From NCBI GenBank assembly GCA_965242485.1, contig CBDESM010000003.1, forward strand, positions 1,302,001 through 1,366,000: a DNA stretch of 64,000 nucleotides. The letters are read 5' to 3'. Both the position numbers and the translations under genes were made by a program. This DNA is from CBDESM01 sp965242485. GTDB taxonomy: Bacteria; Chloroflexota; Dehalococcoidia; Bin125. The notes beneath the pieces were generated by a model. It ran no database searches, had not been told where the DNA came from, and saw only the letters and a program-made list of their open reading frames with translations. Below are positions 56,437-64,000 of this stretch, in pieces; positions within the stretch are counted from its first letter, which is position 1; each line of letters opens with the position of its first letter.

Positions 56437-57666
56437 TCAGCCCAGCAGCAGCGGGATTTCCATCTCTTCGGGGCGCAGGCCGGCGTGGTAGCCGCGCAGG
56501 CTGGAGATGCCGCTGCCACGGTCGCCGTAGAGGAGCACGTCGCGGCCCGGGCCGAGCGCGACGTAGTCGCCGATCCGCTCGGCCGCCTCGGCGGAGATGC
56601 GGCCGGGGCCGAACAGCTCCAGCTGTTCCGCTTCGCCGCGCGAGAGCAGCGCCCAGCGCTCGCCCCAGCGTTCGCGGAATTTGGCGGCGAAGGTTTCGCC
56701 GGCGCCGGCGCGCGTGCAGAACATCGGCACCCGCGGCTCGCCGTGCGGGGGCAGGTGCAGATCGTCCAGCAGCGGGTCGTCGTGCAGGATCACGTCCTTG
56801 CCCGCCTCGTCGACGCGCAGCGCGCCGTGGTCGGCGCTGACCGCGATCCGCGCGCGCCCGTCCAGTCGTTCCCTGAGCCGGGCCAGCGCGGCGTCGATCG
56901 CGTGCAGCGCGGCCAGCGCTTCGGGATGCTCGGGCCCGCGGCGGTGCGAGGCGGAATCAAGCATCGGCAGGTAGAGGTAGTGGATGCCGCCCTCGGCCTC
57001 GTCGATCAACCGCCGGCCGACGACGTCGACGGCGCTGCGCAGGTGCCGGTACGAGTCGGTCGGCCAATTGCCCCGTCCCCAGGAAGTGAACTCGCTGTCG
57101 GCGATCGCGGCCGGGTGGTAGGTGCGCAACGGACCGGGCATGGCCGCGAGCCGGGACGGGCAGGGGAACGCTTCGCGCGGGCCGACCCCGAAGCGCTGCA
57201 GGCGCCGCTCGGAGGCGCGGTCGATGAACGGCAGGATCGTCGCCGTGACGCCGCGGCGGTGCAGGTGCGTGAACCAGGACGGAACGGCGTGGCGCGAGGG
57301 CCATTCGCCGGTCGCGATCGCGGAGAGCGCGGCCGCGGTCGTCGAGGGGAAGACGGAGCGCAACGGGATGCGCTCCGCCCGCGCGAAGAACGAGGGCCCG
57401 CAGCCGTGCCGCTCGTCGTCGCAGACGTGGTCGAGGAAGACGTCGCCCAAGCCGTCGACGAGCACGAACAGGAGCGGGCGGTCGGCGCCGATCCGTTCGA
57501 CCAGCGCGGCGGCGGCGCGGTCGCCGGGACCGAGCGGCAGGCCGCCGATCCGCGCGAGGGCGCGGGCCAGGTCCACCGTGGTGGGCGGCCCGCCGGCGGG
57601 GTGCAGGAGCTCGCCGTCCGCGAGCCAGCGCTCGACCCGTTCGCGGTCGGACCCGGCCCGGCTCAC
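56437..57666 (-). CDS. Alkaline phosphatase superfamily protein (type I phosphodiesterase/nucleotide pyrophosphatase-like)
   Basis: 409 residues. Metal/nucleophile region: LFVLVDGLGDVFLDH and FPSTTAAALSAIATGEWPS, with Thr as probable nucleophile; second metal site ISADHGAL-like (AVSADHGALRVD); and the terminal GYHAGLRPEEMEIPLLL typical of the PglZ/NPP type. No signal peptide is seen. It probably hydrolyses a phosphodiester or phosphonate, or acts on nucleotide-linked substrates; not further resolved. It lies 36 nt after the SDR gene on the same strand. Confidence 0.83.
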   Translation of the reverse strand: MSRAGSDRERVERWLADGELLHPAGGPPTTVDLARALARIGGLPLGPGDRAAAALVERIGADRPLLFVLVDGLGDVFLDHVCDDERHGCGPSFFARAERIPLRSVFPSTTAAALSAIATGEWPSRHAVPSWFTHLHRRGVTATILPFIDRASERRLQRFGVGPREAFPCPSRLAAMPGPLRTYHPAAIADSEFTSWGRGNWPTDSYRHLRSAVDVVGRRLIDEAEGGIHYLYLPMLDSASHRRGPEHPEALAALHAIDAALARLRERLDGRARIAVSADHGALRVDEAGKDVILHDDPLLDDLHLPPHGEPRVPMFCTRAGAGETFAAKFRERWGERWALLSRGEAEQLELFGPGRISAEAAERIGDYVALGPGRDVLLYGDRGSGISSLRGYHAGLRPEEMEIPLLLG

Positions 57667-57702
57667 GCGACGGCCCTTCCGCCGCGGCTCGCGGCGGCCC
57701 GG

Positions 57703-58560
57703 CTAGATCTGCGAATAGCCGGTGCCGGGCGCGTCGACGCCGGTGCCGGCGGGGGTCTTGCCGCCCATGTCCCAGCCGAACTCCTTCAGGATCTGCTGCG
57801 AGTAGGTGACGCGGCCGGTGACCTGGTCGAGCGGCTCGGAGGCGAGCAGCAGCGCGGCCTGCGCCATGATCTCGACGCTCTCGGCGTCGTTCGGGTCGCG
57901 GCCCTCCATCAGGCGGTGGTGGACGACGCCGGGCGTGGGCACGATCTGGGAGGGGCTGTAGCAGCTGACGGAGACGCCGAACTGGTAGACCTCGGAGGCG
58001 AGCCCCTGGGTGAAGCGTTCGAGCGCGGCCTTTTCCGCGCCGTAGAGCGAGCCGCCGCCGCCGTCGCCCTCGTAGGGGCCGCGGCCGGGGCCGATCGCGG
58101 CGGCGCTGGAGACGTTGACGATGGCGCCCGTCTTGCGCTCGATCATGCCGCCCTCGTTGAGGCAGAGCTGCGACATGTAGAAGGGGCCGTGGAAGTTGAC
58201 CGCGGTCGAGCGCAGCCAGCGGTTGACGGGGAAGTCCTTGACCGGGATGAAGTAGGTCAGGGCCGCGTTGTTGACGAGGATGTCGGGCGGGCCGTAGGTA
58301 TCGATGCACTGCTGCACGATCTGGGCGCACTCGTCGTACTCGGAGACGTTGCCGGCGACGGCGGTCGCCTCGCCGCCGGCGTCCTTGATGTTCTTGATCG
58401 TCATCTCGAGCGAGCCGGGCAGGGGGTGGGTGCCCTCCTCGAGGGTGCGGGCCGTCGCGATCACCTGCGCGCCCTCGGCCGCGAAGCATTCCGCGATCGC
58501 CGCGCCGATCCCGCGGCTCGCGCCGGTCACGATCGCCGTCTTGCCGTCCAACTTGCCCAT
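57703..58560 (-). CDS. SDR family oxidoreductase
   Basis: 285 residues. Classical SDR cofactor loop TGASRGIGAAIAECFA, ILVNNAALTYF, active-site VNVSSAAAIG, YGAEKAALERF (Tyr-x-x-x-Lys) and a longer C-terminus with SQQILKEFGWDMGGKTPAG. Similar enzymes are often annotated as acyl or hydroxysteroid dehydrogenases. The ATG at 58560 (MGKLDGK) has GGAG 8-11 nt upstream and aligns with other SDRs in this window; the 13-residue upstream extension is unsupported. Confidence 0.9.
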   Translation of the reverse strand: MGKLDGKTAIVTGASRGIGAAIAECFAAEGAQVIATARTLEEGTHPLPGSLEMTIKNIKDAGGEATAVAGNVSEYDECAQIVQQCIDTYGPPDILVNNAALTYFIPVKDFPVNRWLRSTAVNFHGPFYMSQLCLNEGGMIERKTGAIVNVSSAAAIGPGRGPYEGDGGGGSLYGAEKAALERFTQGLASEVYQFGVSVSCYSPSQIVPTPGVVHHRLMEGRDPNDAESVEIMAQAALLLASEPLDQVTGRVTYSQQILKEFGWDMGGKTPAGTGVDAPGTGYSQI

Positions 58561-58622
58561 GCTGCTGCTCCTTGAATTGCGGGGGGATGCGGGGAGCATA
58601 ACGGGCGGCGCGGCCGGAGCGG

Positions 58623-59801
58623 TCAGGTTCCGGCCCGCTGCCAGCGCGCGCCCGGCTCGATCCGCCGCCGCGCCAGCCGGGCGAGCGCGGCAAACGCGCC
58701 GACGCCGATGCCGAGCCGAGCGCGGAGGCCCGCGTAGGTGGCGTCGCCGCGCGTGATCCGGCAGCAGGTGCGCCAGAAGCGATCGGAGTGCTGGAGCAGG
58801 CGCACGTAGGGCCAGGGCAGCGCGTGGAACAGCGCTTGGAGATCGCGGGCGGCGGCCAGCTCGGGCTCGATCTCGCGCTCGACCGCCGCCGCGTAGGCGC
58901 GGAAGTCCGCTTCCTCGCCGGCGATGATCCGCAGCGCCGCCGCGGCCGCCAGCCGGCCGGAGCGGATCGCGTTGCCGATGCCCTCGCCGGAGAGCGGGTC
59001 GATCAGCCCGGCCGCGTCGCCGACGAGGGCGGCGCGGCCGGCGTGGAGCGCGTCGCCGGGGTCGCGCAGGGGCAGGTGGTGGCCGCGCAGGCCCGACAGC
59101 CCGCCGCCGTCGAAGCCCTCGCTGCCGGCGTAGTCGGCCAGCTCGCGGCGCAGGCCGCCGGCGATGGCGGGGAAGCCGCCGACGCCGAGGTTGCAGTGGT
59201 CGCCCTTGGGGAAGACCCAGCCGTAGCCGCCGGCGAGGCTGCCCAAATCGAGGCCGACGTGCTCGCTCCAGCGCCCGCCGGGGCCGCCGGAGGCGCGCGC
59301 GGCGTTGGCCTCGATCGCGACGGCGGCACGCATGCGGGGCAGCCCCAGCGCGGCGCGGCAGGCCCCGTTCGCCCCGTCCGCGCCGATGATCGCGTCGGCC
59401 GAGAACGCGCCGTCGTCCGTGTGCACCGTCGTCCCCTCGAGCCCGCGGACGGCGATGCCCTGGCGGAATTCGGCGCCGGCCGCGGCCGCCCGCTCGGCCA
59501 TGTAGGCGTCGAGCCGGGAGCGCTGGGTCATCAGCACCAGCGGCTCCGCGAAGTCGTGCTCGTACTCGCGCCCGCGGCGGTAGCGGACGCGGAAGCCGCG
59601 GATCTCGCGTTCGACGACCGGGTCCAGCGGATAGGGCAGCGCCTTGGCGGCGCTGATCAGCACGCCGCCGCCGCAGGGCTTGTCGCGCGGGAAGGCGGCC
59701 CGGTCGAGCATCAGCACGCGCGCGCCGGCGGCGGCGAGGTCGTAGGCCGCGCTGGAGCCGGCCGGCCCCGCGCCGACGATGATCGCGTCGTAGCGGCTCA
59801 T
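58623..59801 (-). CDS. Geranylgeranyl reductase family FAD-dependent oxidoreductase
   Basis: 392 residues. FAD-binding Rossmann motif IIVGAGPAGSSAAYDLA at the N-terminus, RAAFPRDKPCGGGVL (the DKxCGGG signature of geranylgeranyl reductases), GADGANGACRAAL, and a GDAAGLIDPLSGEGIGNAIR FAD-contact motif. Members saturate isoprenoid double bonds in lipids, quinones or chlorophyll side chains; with menA nearby in the window, reduction of the menaquinone tail is a plausible role but not shown. It overlaps plsY by 4 nt (ATGA). Confidence 0.9.
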   Translation of the reverse strand: MSRYDAIIVGAGPAGSSAAYDLAAAGARVLMLDRAAFPRDKPCGGGVLISAAKALPYPLDPVVEREIRGFRVRYRRGREYEHDFAEPLVLMTQRSRLDAYMAERAAAAGAEFRQGIAVRGLEGTTVHTDDGAFSADAIIGADGANGACRAALGLPRMRAAVAIEANAARASGGPGGRWSEHVGLDLGSLAGGYGWVFPKGDHCNLGVGGFPAIAGGLRRELADYAGSEGFDGGGLSGLRGHHLPLRDPGDALHAGRAALVGDAAGLIDPLSGEGIGNAIRSGRLAAAAALRIIAGEEADFRAYAAAVEREIEPELAAARDLQALFHALPWPYVRLLQHSDRFWRTCCRITRGDATYAGLRARLGIGVGAFAALARLARRRIEPGARWQRAGT

Positions 59802-60394
59802 CGCTCCGCCGCCCCGGCCGGGGCGGCCGCGCCGCGCTCGCGCAGGACCTTGTCGATTCCCGCCTTGAGGCCGGCCGCGATCGGCGCGGCGAAGCAGAAG
59901 CCGATCGCCGCGGGCGGGGCGCCGAAGGCGATCGCGAGGAAGGGCAGCGGCGCGGAGACGAGCAGGATGCCGAGCTCGGCCTTGCGCGTGATCAGGTAGA
60001 CGATGCCGCCGACGACGAAGGTGGCGCCGAACTGGAGCGGCAGGAACGCGCCGGAAGCGCCGAGCGAGGCGGCCGCGGCGCGCCCGCCGTTGAAGCGCAG
60101 GAAGATCGGGAACATGTGCCCGGCCATGACCAGCGCGCCGGCCGCGGCCCACCAGCCGTGCTCGAGCCCGGCCCAGCGCGCGATCGAGACCGCGAGCAGG
60201 CCCTTGCCGATGTCGGCCAGGATGATGCCGACACCCGCGGCCTGGCCCGCGCCCTCGCGGGCCGCGTTGGCCGCGCCCACGTTGCCGTCGCCGGCGCGCC
60301 GCAGGTCCCCGCCCGTGAGCGCGCGGAAGACGAGCCAGGCGACGGGAATCGAGCCGAGCAGGTAGGCGGCTGCCAGGACGCCGGCCTCGGTCAC
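59798..60394 (-). CDS. plsY: Glycerol-3-phosphate acyltransferase (PlsY)
   Basis: 198 residues, membrane protein with about five hydrophobic segments. Transfers the acyl group from acyl-phosphate to glycerol-3-phosphate in phospholipid synthesis. Motifs: YLLGSIPVAWLVFRAL, then GDLRRAGDGNVGAANAAREG, DIGKGLLAVSIAR, GHMFPIFLRFNGGRAAAASL. The signature GSGNxGxxN reads GDGNVGAANA, a small variation. It is coupled to the geranylgeranyl reductase gene and lies 43 nt after ilvE. Confidence 0.9.
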   Translation of the reverse strand: MTEAGVLAAAYLLGSIPVAWLVFRALTGGDLRRAGDGNVGAANAAREGAGQAAGVGIILADIGKGLLAVSIARWAGLEHGWWAAAGALVMAGHMFPIFLRFNGGRAAAASLGASGAFLPLQFGATFVVGGIVYLITRKAELGILLVSAPLPFLAIAFGAPPAAIGFCFAAPIAAGLKAGIDKVLRERGAAAPAGAAER

Positions 60395-60437
60395 GGCCGG
60401 CTCCGCCGCCCCCGCCCGAACGCGCCGGCCGCCACCG

Positions 60438-61370
60438 TCAGTTCTGGCCGTCGTAGACGGGCGTGATCCAGTGCGCGTAGGCGTCGAGCCGGCCCAGGAT
60501 CGCGTCGAAGAAGAGCCGCTGCAGCTGGCCGGTCACGTGCCCGATGCCGCCGTCGCCGACCTGCCGCCGGTCGACCGAGAGCAGCGGCGTCACGTGCGCC
60601 GCCGTGCCCGTCATGAACACCTCGTCGGCCAGCCAGAGCTCGCTGCGGTCGATCGAGCGCTCGACCGTCTCGATCCCCAGTTCCGTGCGGGCGAGCTCGA
60701 TCACGGTGGCGCGGGTGATGCCGACGAGGATGTTGTCGCTCGAAGGCGGCGTGTAGATCACGCCGTCCTGCACCATGAAGATGTTCTCGCCCGAACCTTC
60801 CGAGACGCTGCCGTCGTGGTTCAGCATGATCGCCTCGTCGAAGCCGTGGTGCACCGCCTCGGTGTTGGCCAAGGCCGAGTTGATGTAGACCCCGTTGACC
60901 TTCAGCCGCACCGGGATCGAGGTGTCGTCGGCCCGCCGCCAGGACGAGGTCATCACGTGCACGCCGGCGTTGGTGTCGAGGTACGCGCCGAAGGGGGCGA
61001 CGAACGCGAGGAAGTCGTCCTCGACGTCGTGCAGCCGCACGCCCAGGACCTCCTGCGACTTGTAGACCATCGGTCGGACGTAGCAGTCCTCCTTGAGGCC
61101 CGAGGCGGCGACCATCTCGTGGGTCAGCGCGCAGAGCTCGTCCTCGCTGTAGCGCAGCGGCATCATCAGCCCGTGCGCCGATTTGCGTAGGCGCTGGTAG
61201 TGCTCGCGCATGCGGAAGAGGTAGAGCTGCTCGGTTTCCGCATTCCAGTTGGCGCGGATGCCCTCGAAGACCGCGGTGCCGTAGTTGAAGGCGTGGGTCA
61301 TGACCCCGATCTTGGCGTCGGCGAGCGGCATCAATTCGCCGCGTAGGTGGGCCATCGGCGTGCCGGGCAT
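60438..61370 (-). CDS. ilvE: Branched-chain amino acid aminotransferase (IlvE)
   Basis: 310 residues. PLP-dependent fold-type IV transaminase: HAFNYGTAVFEGIRANWN, YVRPMVYKSQEVLG, VKVNGVYINSALANTEA-type region (here KVNGVYINSALANTEAVHHG with the PLP-lysine), EGSGENIFMVQDGVIYTPP and SVDRRQVGDGGIGHVTGQLQ. The ATG at 61370 has GGA-rich bases upstream; the longer ORF is unsupported. It catalyses the last step of leucine, isoleucine and valine synthesis; the acetolactate synthase gene at the window end belongs to the same pathway. Confidence 0.93.
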   Translation of the reverse strand: MPGTPMAHLRGELMPLADAKIGVMTHAFNYGTAVFEGIRANWNAETEQLYLFRMREHYQRLRKSAHGLMMPLRYSEDELCALTHEMVAASGLKEDCYVRPMVYKSQEVLGVRLHDVEDDFLAFVAPFGAYLDTNAGVHVMTSSWRRADDTSIPVRLKVNGVYINSALANTEAVHHGFDEAIMLNHDGSVSEGSGENIFMVQDGVIYTPPSSDNILVGITRATVIELARTELGIETVERSIDRSELWLADEVFMTGTAAHVTPLLSVDRRQVGDGGIGHVTGQLQRLFFDAILGRLDAYAHWITPVYDGQN

Positions 61371-61489
61371 GGGCGGTTCCTCCGCTGGGCGCCGCAGGGT
61401 TCGCTCCCGCGCGCGGCATGGGACTCGGTGCGGCTCAGCATATCGCGCGGCTGCCCCGCCACCGCGCCCGGCCTTCCCGCCCGCTCCCG

Positions 61490-61918
61490 CTAGGCCTCCA
61501 GGATCATCTGCGTCTGCGTCACCTGCGCCAGCAGCTTGCCCTCGGCGCTGAGGATCGTCGTCTGCCAGACGTGCGTGCGGCGGCCGCGGTGCAGCGGGCG
61601 GCACTCGCCCCGCACGGTCTCGCCCTCGCGCCCGCCGCGGAAGAAATTCGTCTTCGATTCGATCGTCGTCGTGCCCGAGCCGTCCGGCGCGCTGATCATC
61701 GTCGCCAGCGCCCCCAGCGTGTCGGCGAAGGCCATGATCGCGCCCCCGTGCAGCAGCCCCGGCGCCGTGCAGAGCTCCCGCCGCACCTCCAGCTCGCCCG
61801 CGATCAGGTCCGGCTCGACCGAAACCAGCCGGATGCCCAGCAGCTCGGGCAGCAGCCCCCGCATCCGCTCGTACAGCGGCTCCAGCGCGATCTCCCCGCC
61901 GCCGGCCCCTTTCGCCAT
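61490..61918 (-). CDS. PaaI-type hotdog thioesterase
   Basis: 142 residues. Hotdog fold: LLPELLGIRLVSVEPDLIAG, then LLHGGAIMAFADTLGALATM with the catalytic Gly-Gly/Asp region, TTTIESKTNFFRGGREGETV and the C-terminal strand LLAQVTQTQMIL. It hydrolyses acyl- or aryl-CoA esters. The ATG at 61918 is 7 nt after a TATCGT -10. It is divergent from the MBL-fold gene at 61955, the two starts being 36 nt apart. Confidence 0.87.
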   Translation of the reverse strand: MAKGAGGGEIALEPLYERMRGLLPELLGIRLVSVEPDLIAGELEVRRELCTAPGLLHGGAIMAFADTLGALATMISAPDGSGTTTIESKTNFFRGGREGETVRGECRPLHRGRRTHVWQTTILSAEGKLLAQVTQTQMILEA

Positions 61919-61925
61919 GCCGGGC

Positions 61926-61931
61926 ACGATA
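61926..61931 (-). promoter_or_regulatory. TATCGT, probable -10 for leaderless thioesterase mRNA
   Basis: Minus-strand TATCGT, 7 nt before the ATG at 61918, within the 36-nt divergent spacer. Confidence 0.4.
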
Positions 61932-61942
61932 CCGCCGCGTGG

Positions 61943-61948
61943 TACCGT
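61943..61948 (+). promoter_or_regulatory. TACCGT, probable -10 for leaderless MBL-fold gene
   Basis: TACCGT, 6 nt before the ATG at 61955. With the divergent -10 at 61926-61931 both fit into a 36-nt spacer, so the two promoters must overlap and probably compete. Confidence 0.4.
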
Positions 61949-61954
61949 CGCGGC

Positions 61955-62860
61955 ATGCCGGGCAGCCCCGTGTACCGCGTCGGTTCGCGCGAGATCAAAG
62001 TCGTCTCCGACGGCGTGATTATGCTCGACGCCGGCGCCGTCTTCGGCCTCGTGCCCAAGGTGATGTGGTCGCGCGTGATCGACGGCACCAACGAACTCAA
62101 CCAGATCCCGCTCGCGCTCAACTGCCTGCTGACCGAATCCGACGGCAAGATCGTGCTGATCGAAACCGGCCAGGGCGACAAGGATTTCGAGCAGATCCGC
62201 AAGCGCGGCGGCGAAGTCAAGCACGGCATGCTGCTGCGCGACCTCGCCCGCAACGGCGTCCGCCCCGAAGACGTCGACATCGTGATCAATACGCACCTGC
62301 ACAACGACCACGTCGGCTGGAACACCGTCGCCGACACCGGCGCCGAGGGCGGCGGCCACCGTGCCACCTTCCCCAACGCGCGCTACTACGTGCAGCGTGG
62401 CGAGTGGGTCGAGGCGATGCACCCCAACGAGCGCACCCGCGCCACTTACCTAGCCGAAAACCTCGTCCCGGTCGAGGAAGCCGGCCAGATCGAGTTCGTC
62501 GACGGCGAGGCCCGGATCACCTCCGACATCAAGATGATCGAGACGCCCGGCCACACCGCCGACCACGCCGCGGTGGTGATCTCCAACGGCGGCGAAACCG
62601 CCGTCTACATGGGCGACATGATCCAGCACGAAGTCCAGCTCGAGCGCGTCGCCTGGCTCTCCGCCTTCGACGTGCTGCCGCTGGTCAACCTCGAAACCAA
62701 GAAGCGGCTGATCGCCGAGGCGATCGCCGGCAACCACCTGCTGATCGCGGTCCACAACGCCTTCCCCGGCGCCGGCCGCCTCGCCCGCACCGAAAACGGG
62801 CGCAGCAGGTGGACGGCCGAGCCGCCGCACGCGACCGCGACCGCAGCGGAGGTGGACTGA
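61955..62860 (+). CDS. MBL-fold metallo-hydrolase
   Basis: 301 residues. The metallo-beta-lactamase zinc motif is TTHLHNDHVGWN-like (here NTHLHNDHVGWN), with later HTADHAAV and a YMGDMIQ segment supplying the remaining ligands. Such lactonase-like enzymes act on esters, lactones or thioesters; N-acyl homoserine lactonases are relatives. The ATG was chosen because of the -10 element and the alignment of the preceding strand. The gene runs directly (3 nt) into the next ORF. Confidence 0.88.
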   Translation: MPGSPVYRVGSREIKVVSDGVIMLDAGAVFGLVPKVMWSRVIDGTNELNQIPLALNCLLTESDGKIVLIETGQGDKDFEQIRKRGGEVKHGMLLRDLARNGVRPEDVDIVINTHLHNDHVGWNTVADTGAEGGGHRATFPNARYYVQRGEWVEAMHPNERTRATYLAENLVPVEEAGQIEFVDGEARITSDIKMIETPGHTADHAAVVISNGGETAVYMGDMIQHEVQLERVAWLSAFDVLPLVNLETKKRLIAEAIAGNHLLIAVHNAFPGAGRLARTENGRSRWTAEPPHATATAAEVD

Positions 62861-62863
62861 CCC

Positions 62864-63526
62864 ATGCCCTTCGGAAACCCGCTCGGACCCACCGGCGACC
62901 CGATGATGGACCCGCAGGCGGCCATGGCCAGCCTGCCCAAGCCGCGCACCAAGGTCTGGCGCGAAGAGCGGCTCGTCGACGACGTCTTCCTCGCCTACCT
63001 CGACAAGACCGCAGTCCTGCCCGAGCCCGATCTGGTCTGCCGCGTCTTCCTCGTCCTGCGCCGCGGCGAGCGCCACCTCGCCGTCCGCCTCGGCGACCGC
63101 CGCCAGCCGTGGCAGCTGCCCGTGCTCGAGCCCGAGATCACCCCCGCCGTGGAGGACGACGAGGCCGATATCGAAGCGATGCAGGACGACCGCCGCGAAC
63201 GGCTCGGCGCGATGCTCTCGAGCGCCCTCGCCGATACTTGGCAGATCCCGCTCGCCGGCTGGCGCCAGTTCTCGCGCTTCCAGATGACCGCCAAGCAGAA
63301 CCAGGACCAGTACGAGCCCGGCGCGCGGCGCTACGAGATCGTCGTGGTCGGCGAGTGCGGCGAACCCGATCAATTGGCCGAAGGAACCGAGTGGACCCGC
63401 CGCTTCCTGCGCCCGCGCGACATGAACAAGATCCTGCGCGAGCGCTACTTCGACAAGCCCGAGCTGATGCAGGCCCACGAGCGCCAGGTGATCGAAGCCC
63501 TCTCGGCCGCTGCGGCGGCCGGCTGA
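62864..63526 (+). CDS. Hypothetical protein
   Basis: 220 residues, not recognised. No signal peptide or membrane segment; the middle resembles a small alpha/beta domain (VWREERLVDDVFLAYLDKTA, WQLPVLEPEITPAVEDD) with an acidic stretch, then an aromatic-rich region (PLAGWRQFSRFQMTAK) and an Ala-rich end. It starts 3 nt after the MBL-fold gene, so they are probably co-transcribed. Confidence 0.6.
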   Translation: MPFGNPLGPTGDPMMDPQAAMASLPKPRTKVWREERLVDDVFLAYLDKTAVLPEPDLVCRVFLVLRRGERHLAVRLGDRRQPWQLPVLEPEITPAVEDDEADIEAMQDDRRERLGAMLSSALADTWQIPLAGWRQFSRFQMTAKQNQDQYEPGARRYEIVVVGECGEPDQLAEGTEWTRRFLRPRDMNKILRERYFDKPELMQAHERQVIEALSAAAAAG

Positions 63527-63537
63527 GGCGGCGCTGC

Positions 63538-63543
63538 TAGACT
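63538..63543 (+). promoter_or_regulatory. TAGACT, probable -10 for ilvB leader
   Basis: TAGACT directly after the hypothetical gene, 9 nt before the first ATG of a short leader ORF and 253 nt before the ilvB start. Confidence 0.45.
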
Positions 63544-63552
63544 GGGCTTGTC

Positions 63553-63678
63553 ATGGATGTCATGGATGCCGTCATGAACACTGCGAGGCTTCCGCGCGGC
63601 GCTTCCGGCCGCGCCCCGTTCATCGCCCGGCCGCTCGTCGCTGTACCCGGCGGTTCCGCGCGACGCGCCCGCGGCTGA
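63553..63678 (+). CDS. Possible leader peptide upstream of ilvB
   Basis: A 41-codon reading frame starts ATG GAT GTC and ends TGA at 63676-63678. It contains several Leu, Val and Ile codons (PFIARPLVAVPGG), though not a dense run as in E. coli ilv leaders. Three ATGs lie in frame near its start. It is followed by a GC hairpin. Peptide leaders with branched-chain codons regulate ilv operons by attenuation in some bacteria; this assignment is tentative. Confidence 0.25.
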   Translation: MDVMDAVMNTARLPRGASGRAPFIARPLVAVPGGSARRARG

Positions 63679-63705
63679 GAGCGCCGCGCGCATCGCCGCG
63701 GAACC

Positions 63706-63729
63706 AGCGCCGGTCGCGGGGCCGGCGCT
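63706..63729 (+). promoter_or_regulatory. Hairpin in ilvB leader, possible attenuator
   Basis: AGCGCCGG (63706-63713) pairs with CCGGCGCT (63722-63729) with an 8-nt loop. There is no T-run, so it would not be a classic intrinsic terminator. Confidence 0.3.
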
Positions 63730-63796
63730 CGCCGTTCCACCCGCCATCGCCTCCTCTCCCGCCCAGCGCGGAAGCCCCTCCGAACAGGAACGAACC

Positions 63797-64000
63797 ATGC
63801 GAATGTCCGGCGCCGACATCCTGATGCACTGCCTCCGCGCCGAAGGCGTCGAGATCTTCTTCGGCTACCCCGGCGGCGTCGTCCTGCCGCTCTACAACCG
63901 GCTCGGCGACTACCCCGACATCAAGCACGTGCTGGTCCGCCACGAGCAGGCCGCGGCCCACGCCGCCGACGGCTACGCCCGCGTTTCCGGCAAGATCGGC
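63797..64000 (+). CDS. ilvB: Acetolactate synthase large subunit, N-terminus (3' end outside window)
   Basis: The open frame from ATG 63797 runs off the window (68 codons). MSGADILMHCLRAEGVEIFF followed by GYPGGVVLPLYNRL, then VRHEQAAAHAADGYARVSGK, is the thiamine-diphosphate-dependent acetolactate synthase N-terminus (pyrimidine-binding domain with the catalytic Glu in HEQAA). It catalyses the first common step of valine, leucine and isoleucine synthesis. A 270-nt leader separates it from the upstream gene. Confidence 0.92.
   Translation, partial: MRMSGADILMHCLRAEGVEIFFGYPGGVVLPLYNRLGDYPDIKHVLVRHEQAAAHAADGYARVSGKIG

Noticed and set aside
1..64000. tRNA, rRNA, insertion sequence or prophage genes
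   Set aside because: None found by eye: no cloverleaf-like sequence, transposase motif or phage structural gene was recognised on either strand. A weak tRNA could be missed without a covariance search.

Overview
GC-rich (about 70% by eye) bacterial chromosome, densely packed, with no rRNA, tRNA, transposase or CRISPR array that I could see. The gene content fits a heterotrophic Chloroflexota lineage such as SAR202 or a relative: paralogous acyl-CoA dehydrogenases, CaiB-type CoA-transferases, LLM flavin monooxygenases, SDRs, VOC proteins, late menaquinone-synthesis genes, and lipoproteins with long Gln/Ala linkers. That assignment is an inference from gene content, not from a marker gene.

Layout. 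1-7928: two successive oligopeptide-type ABC modules (substrate-binding lipoprotein, DppB, DppC); the first binding protein is cut by the window edge, and the permeases carry extra domains. 7993-9201: acyl-CoA dehydrogenase. 9204-15698: a giant DUF4011-helicase-Vsr protein followed by a PD-(D/E)XK-like protein, probably a defence locus. 15701-18289: fused CaiB CoA-transferase. 18331-20236: Cache sensor and serine hydrolase. 20229-21895: AT-richer DprA-like plus phosphoribosyltransferase pair resembling the ShosTA anti-phage toxin-antitoxin. 21977-23993: cyclase and zinc dehydrogenase. 24089-27394: three tandem MerR-HTH/DUF433 plus DUF5615 toxin-antitoxin pairs. 27431-32948: a run of secreted PHB-depolymerase-like esterases (five catalytic domains in three genes). 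32992-34072: a fourth toxin-antitoxin pair. 34062-38694: two orphan DNA methyltransferases among an acyl-CoA dehydrogenase, a flavin reductase and an LLM oxidoreductase.

38753-39104 holds two tandem copies of an apparent small RNA gene, each with promoter, conserved fold and terminator, next to a DUF3800 gene. 39966-46800 carries a cysteine-dioxygenase-like cupin, paired SDRs, VOC proteins, a GIY-YIG protein and an LLM monooxygenase. 46842-50118 is a menaquinone locus: menA, menB and a TetR gene in one operon, diverging from menG across a perfect palindromic operator. 50119-50742 encodes a KamB/NpmA-like 16S rRNA methyltransferase. 51950-56378 holds four more tandem toxin-antitoxin pairs on the minus strand, the last with a frameshifted toxin. 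56437-63526 has a phosphodiesterase-superfamily protein, SDR, geranylgeranyl reductase, PlsY, IlvE, a thioesterase and an MBL-fold hydrolase; the window ends in the start of an acetolactate synthase gene.

The most notable points are eight copies of one toxin-antitoxin type in 64 kb, the tandem small RNA genes, the ShosTA-like pair, the helicase/nuclease locus with internal helical repeats, and a recurring TANNNT element 6-7 nt before start codons that suggests leaderless transcripts.
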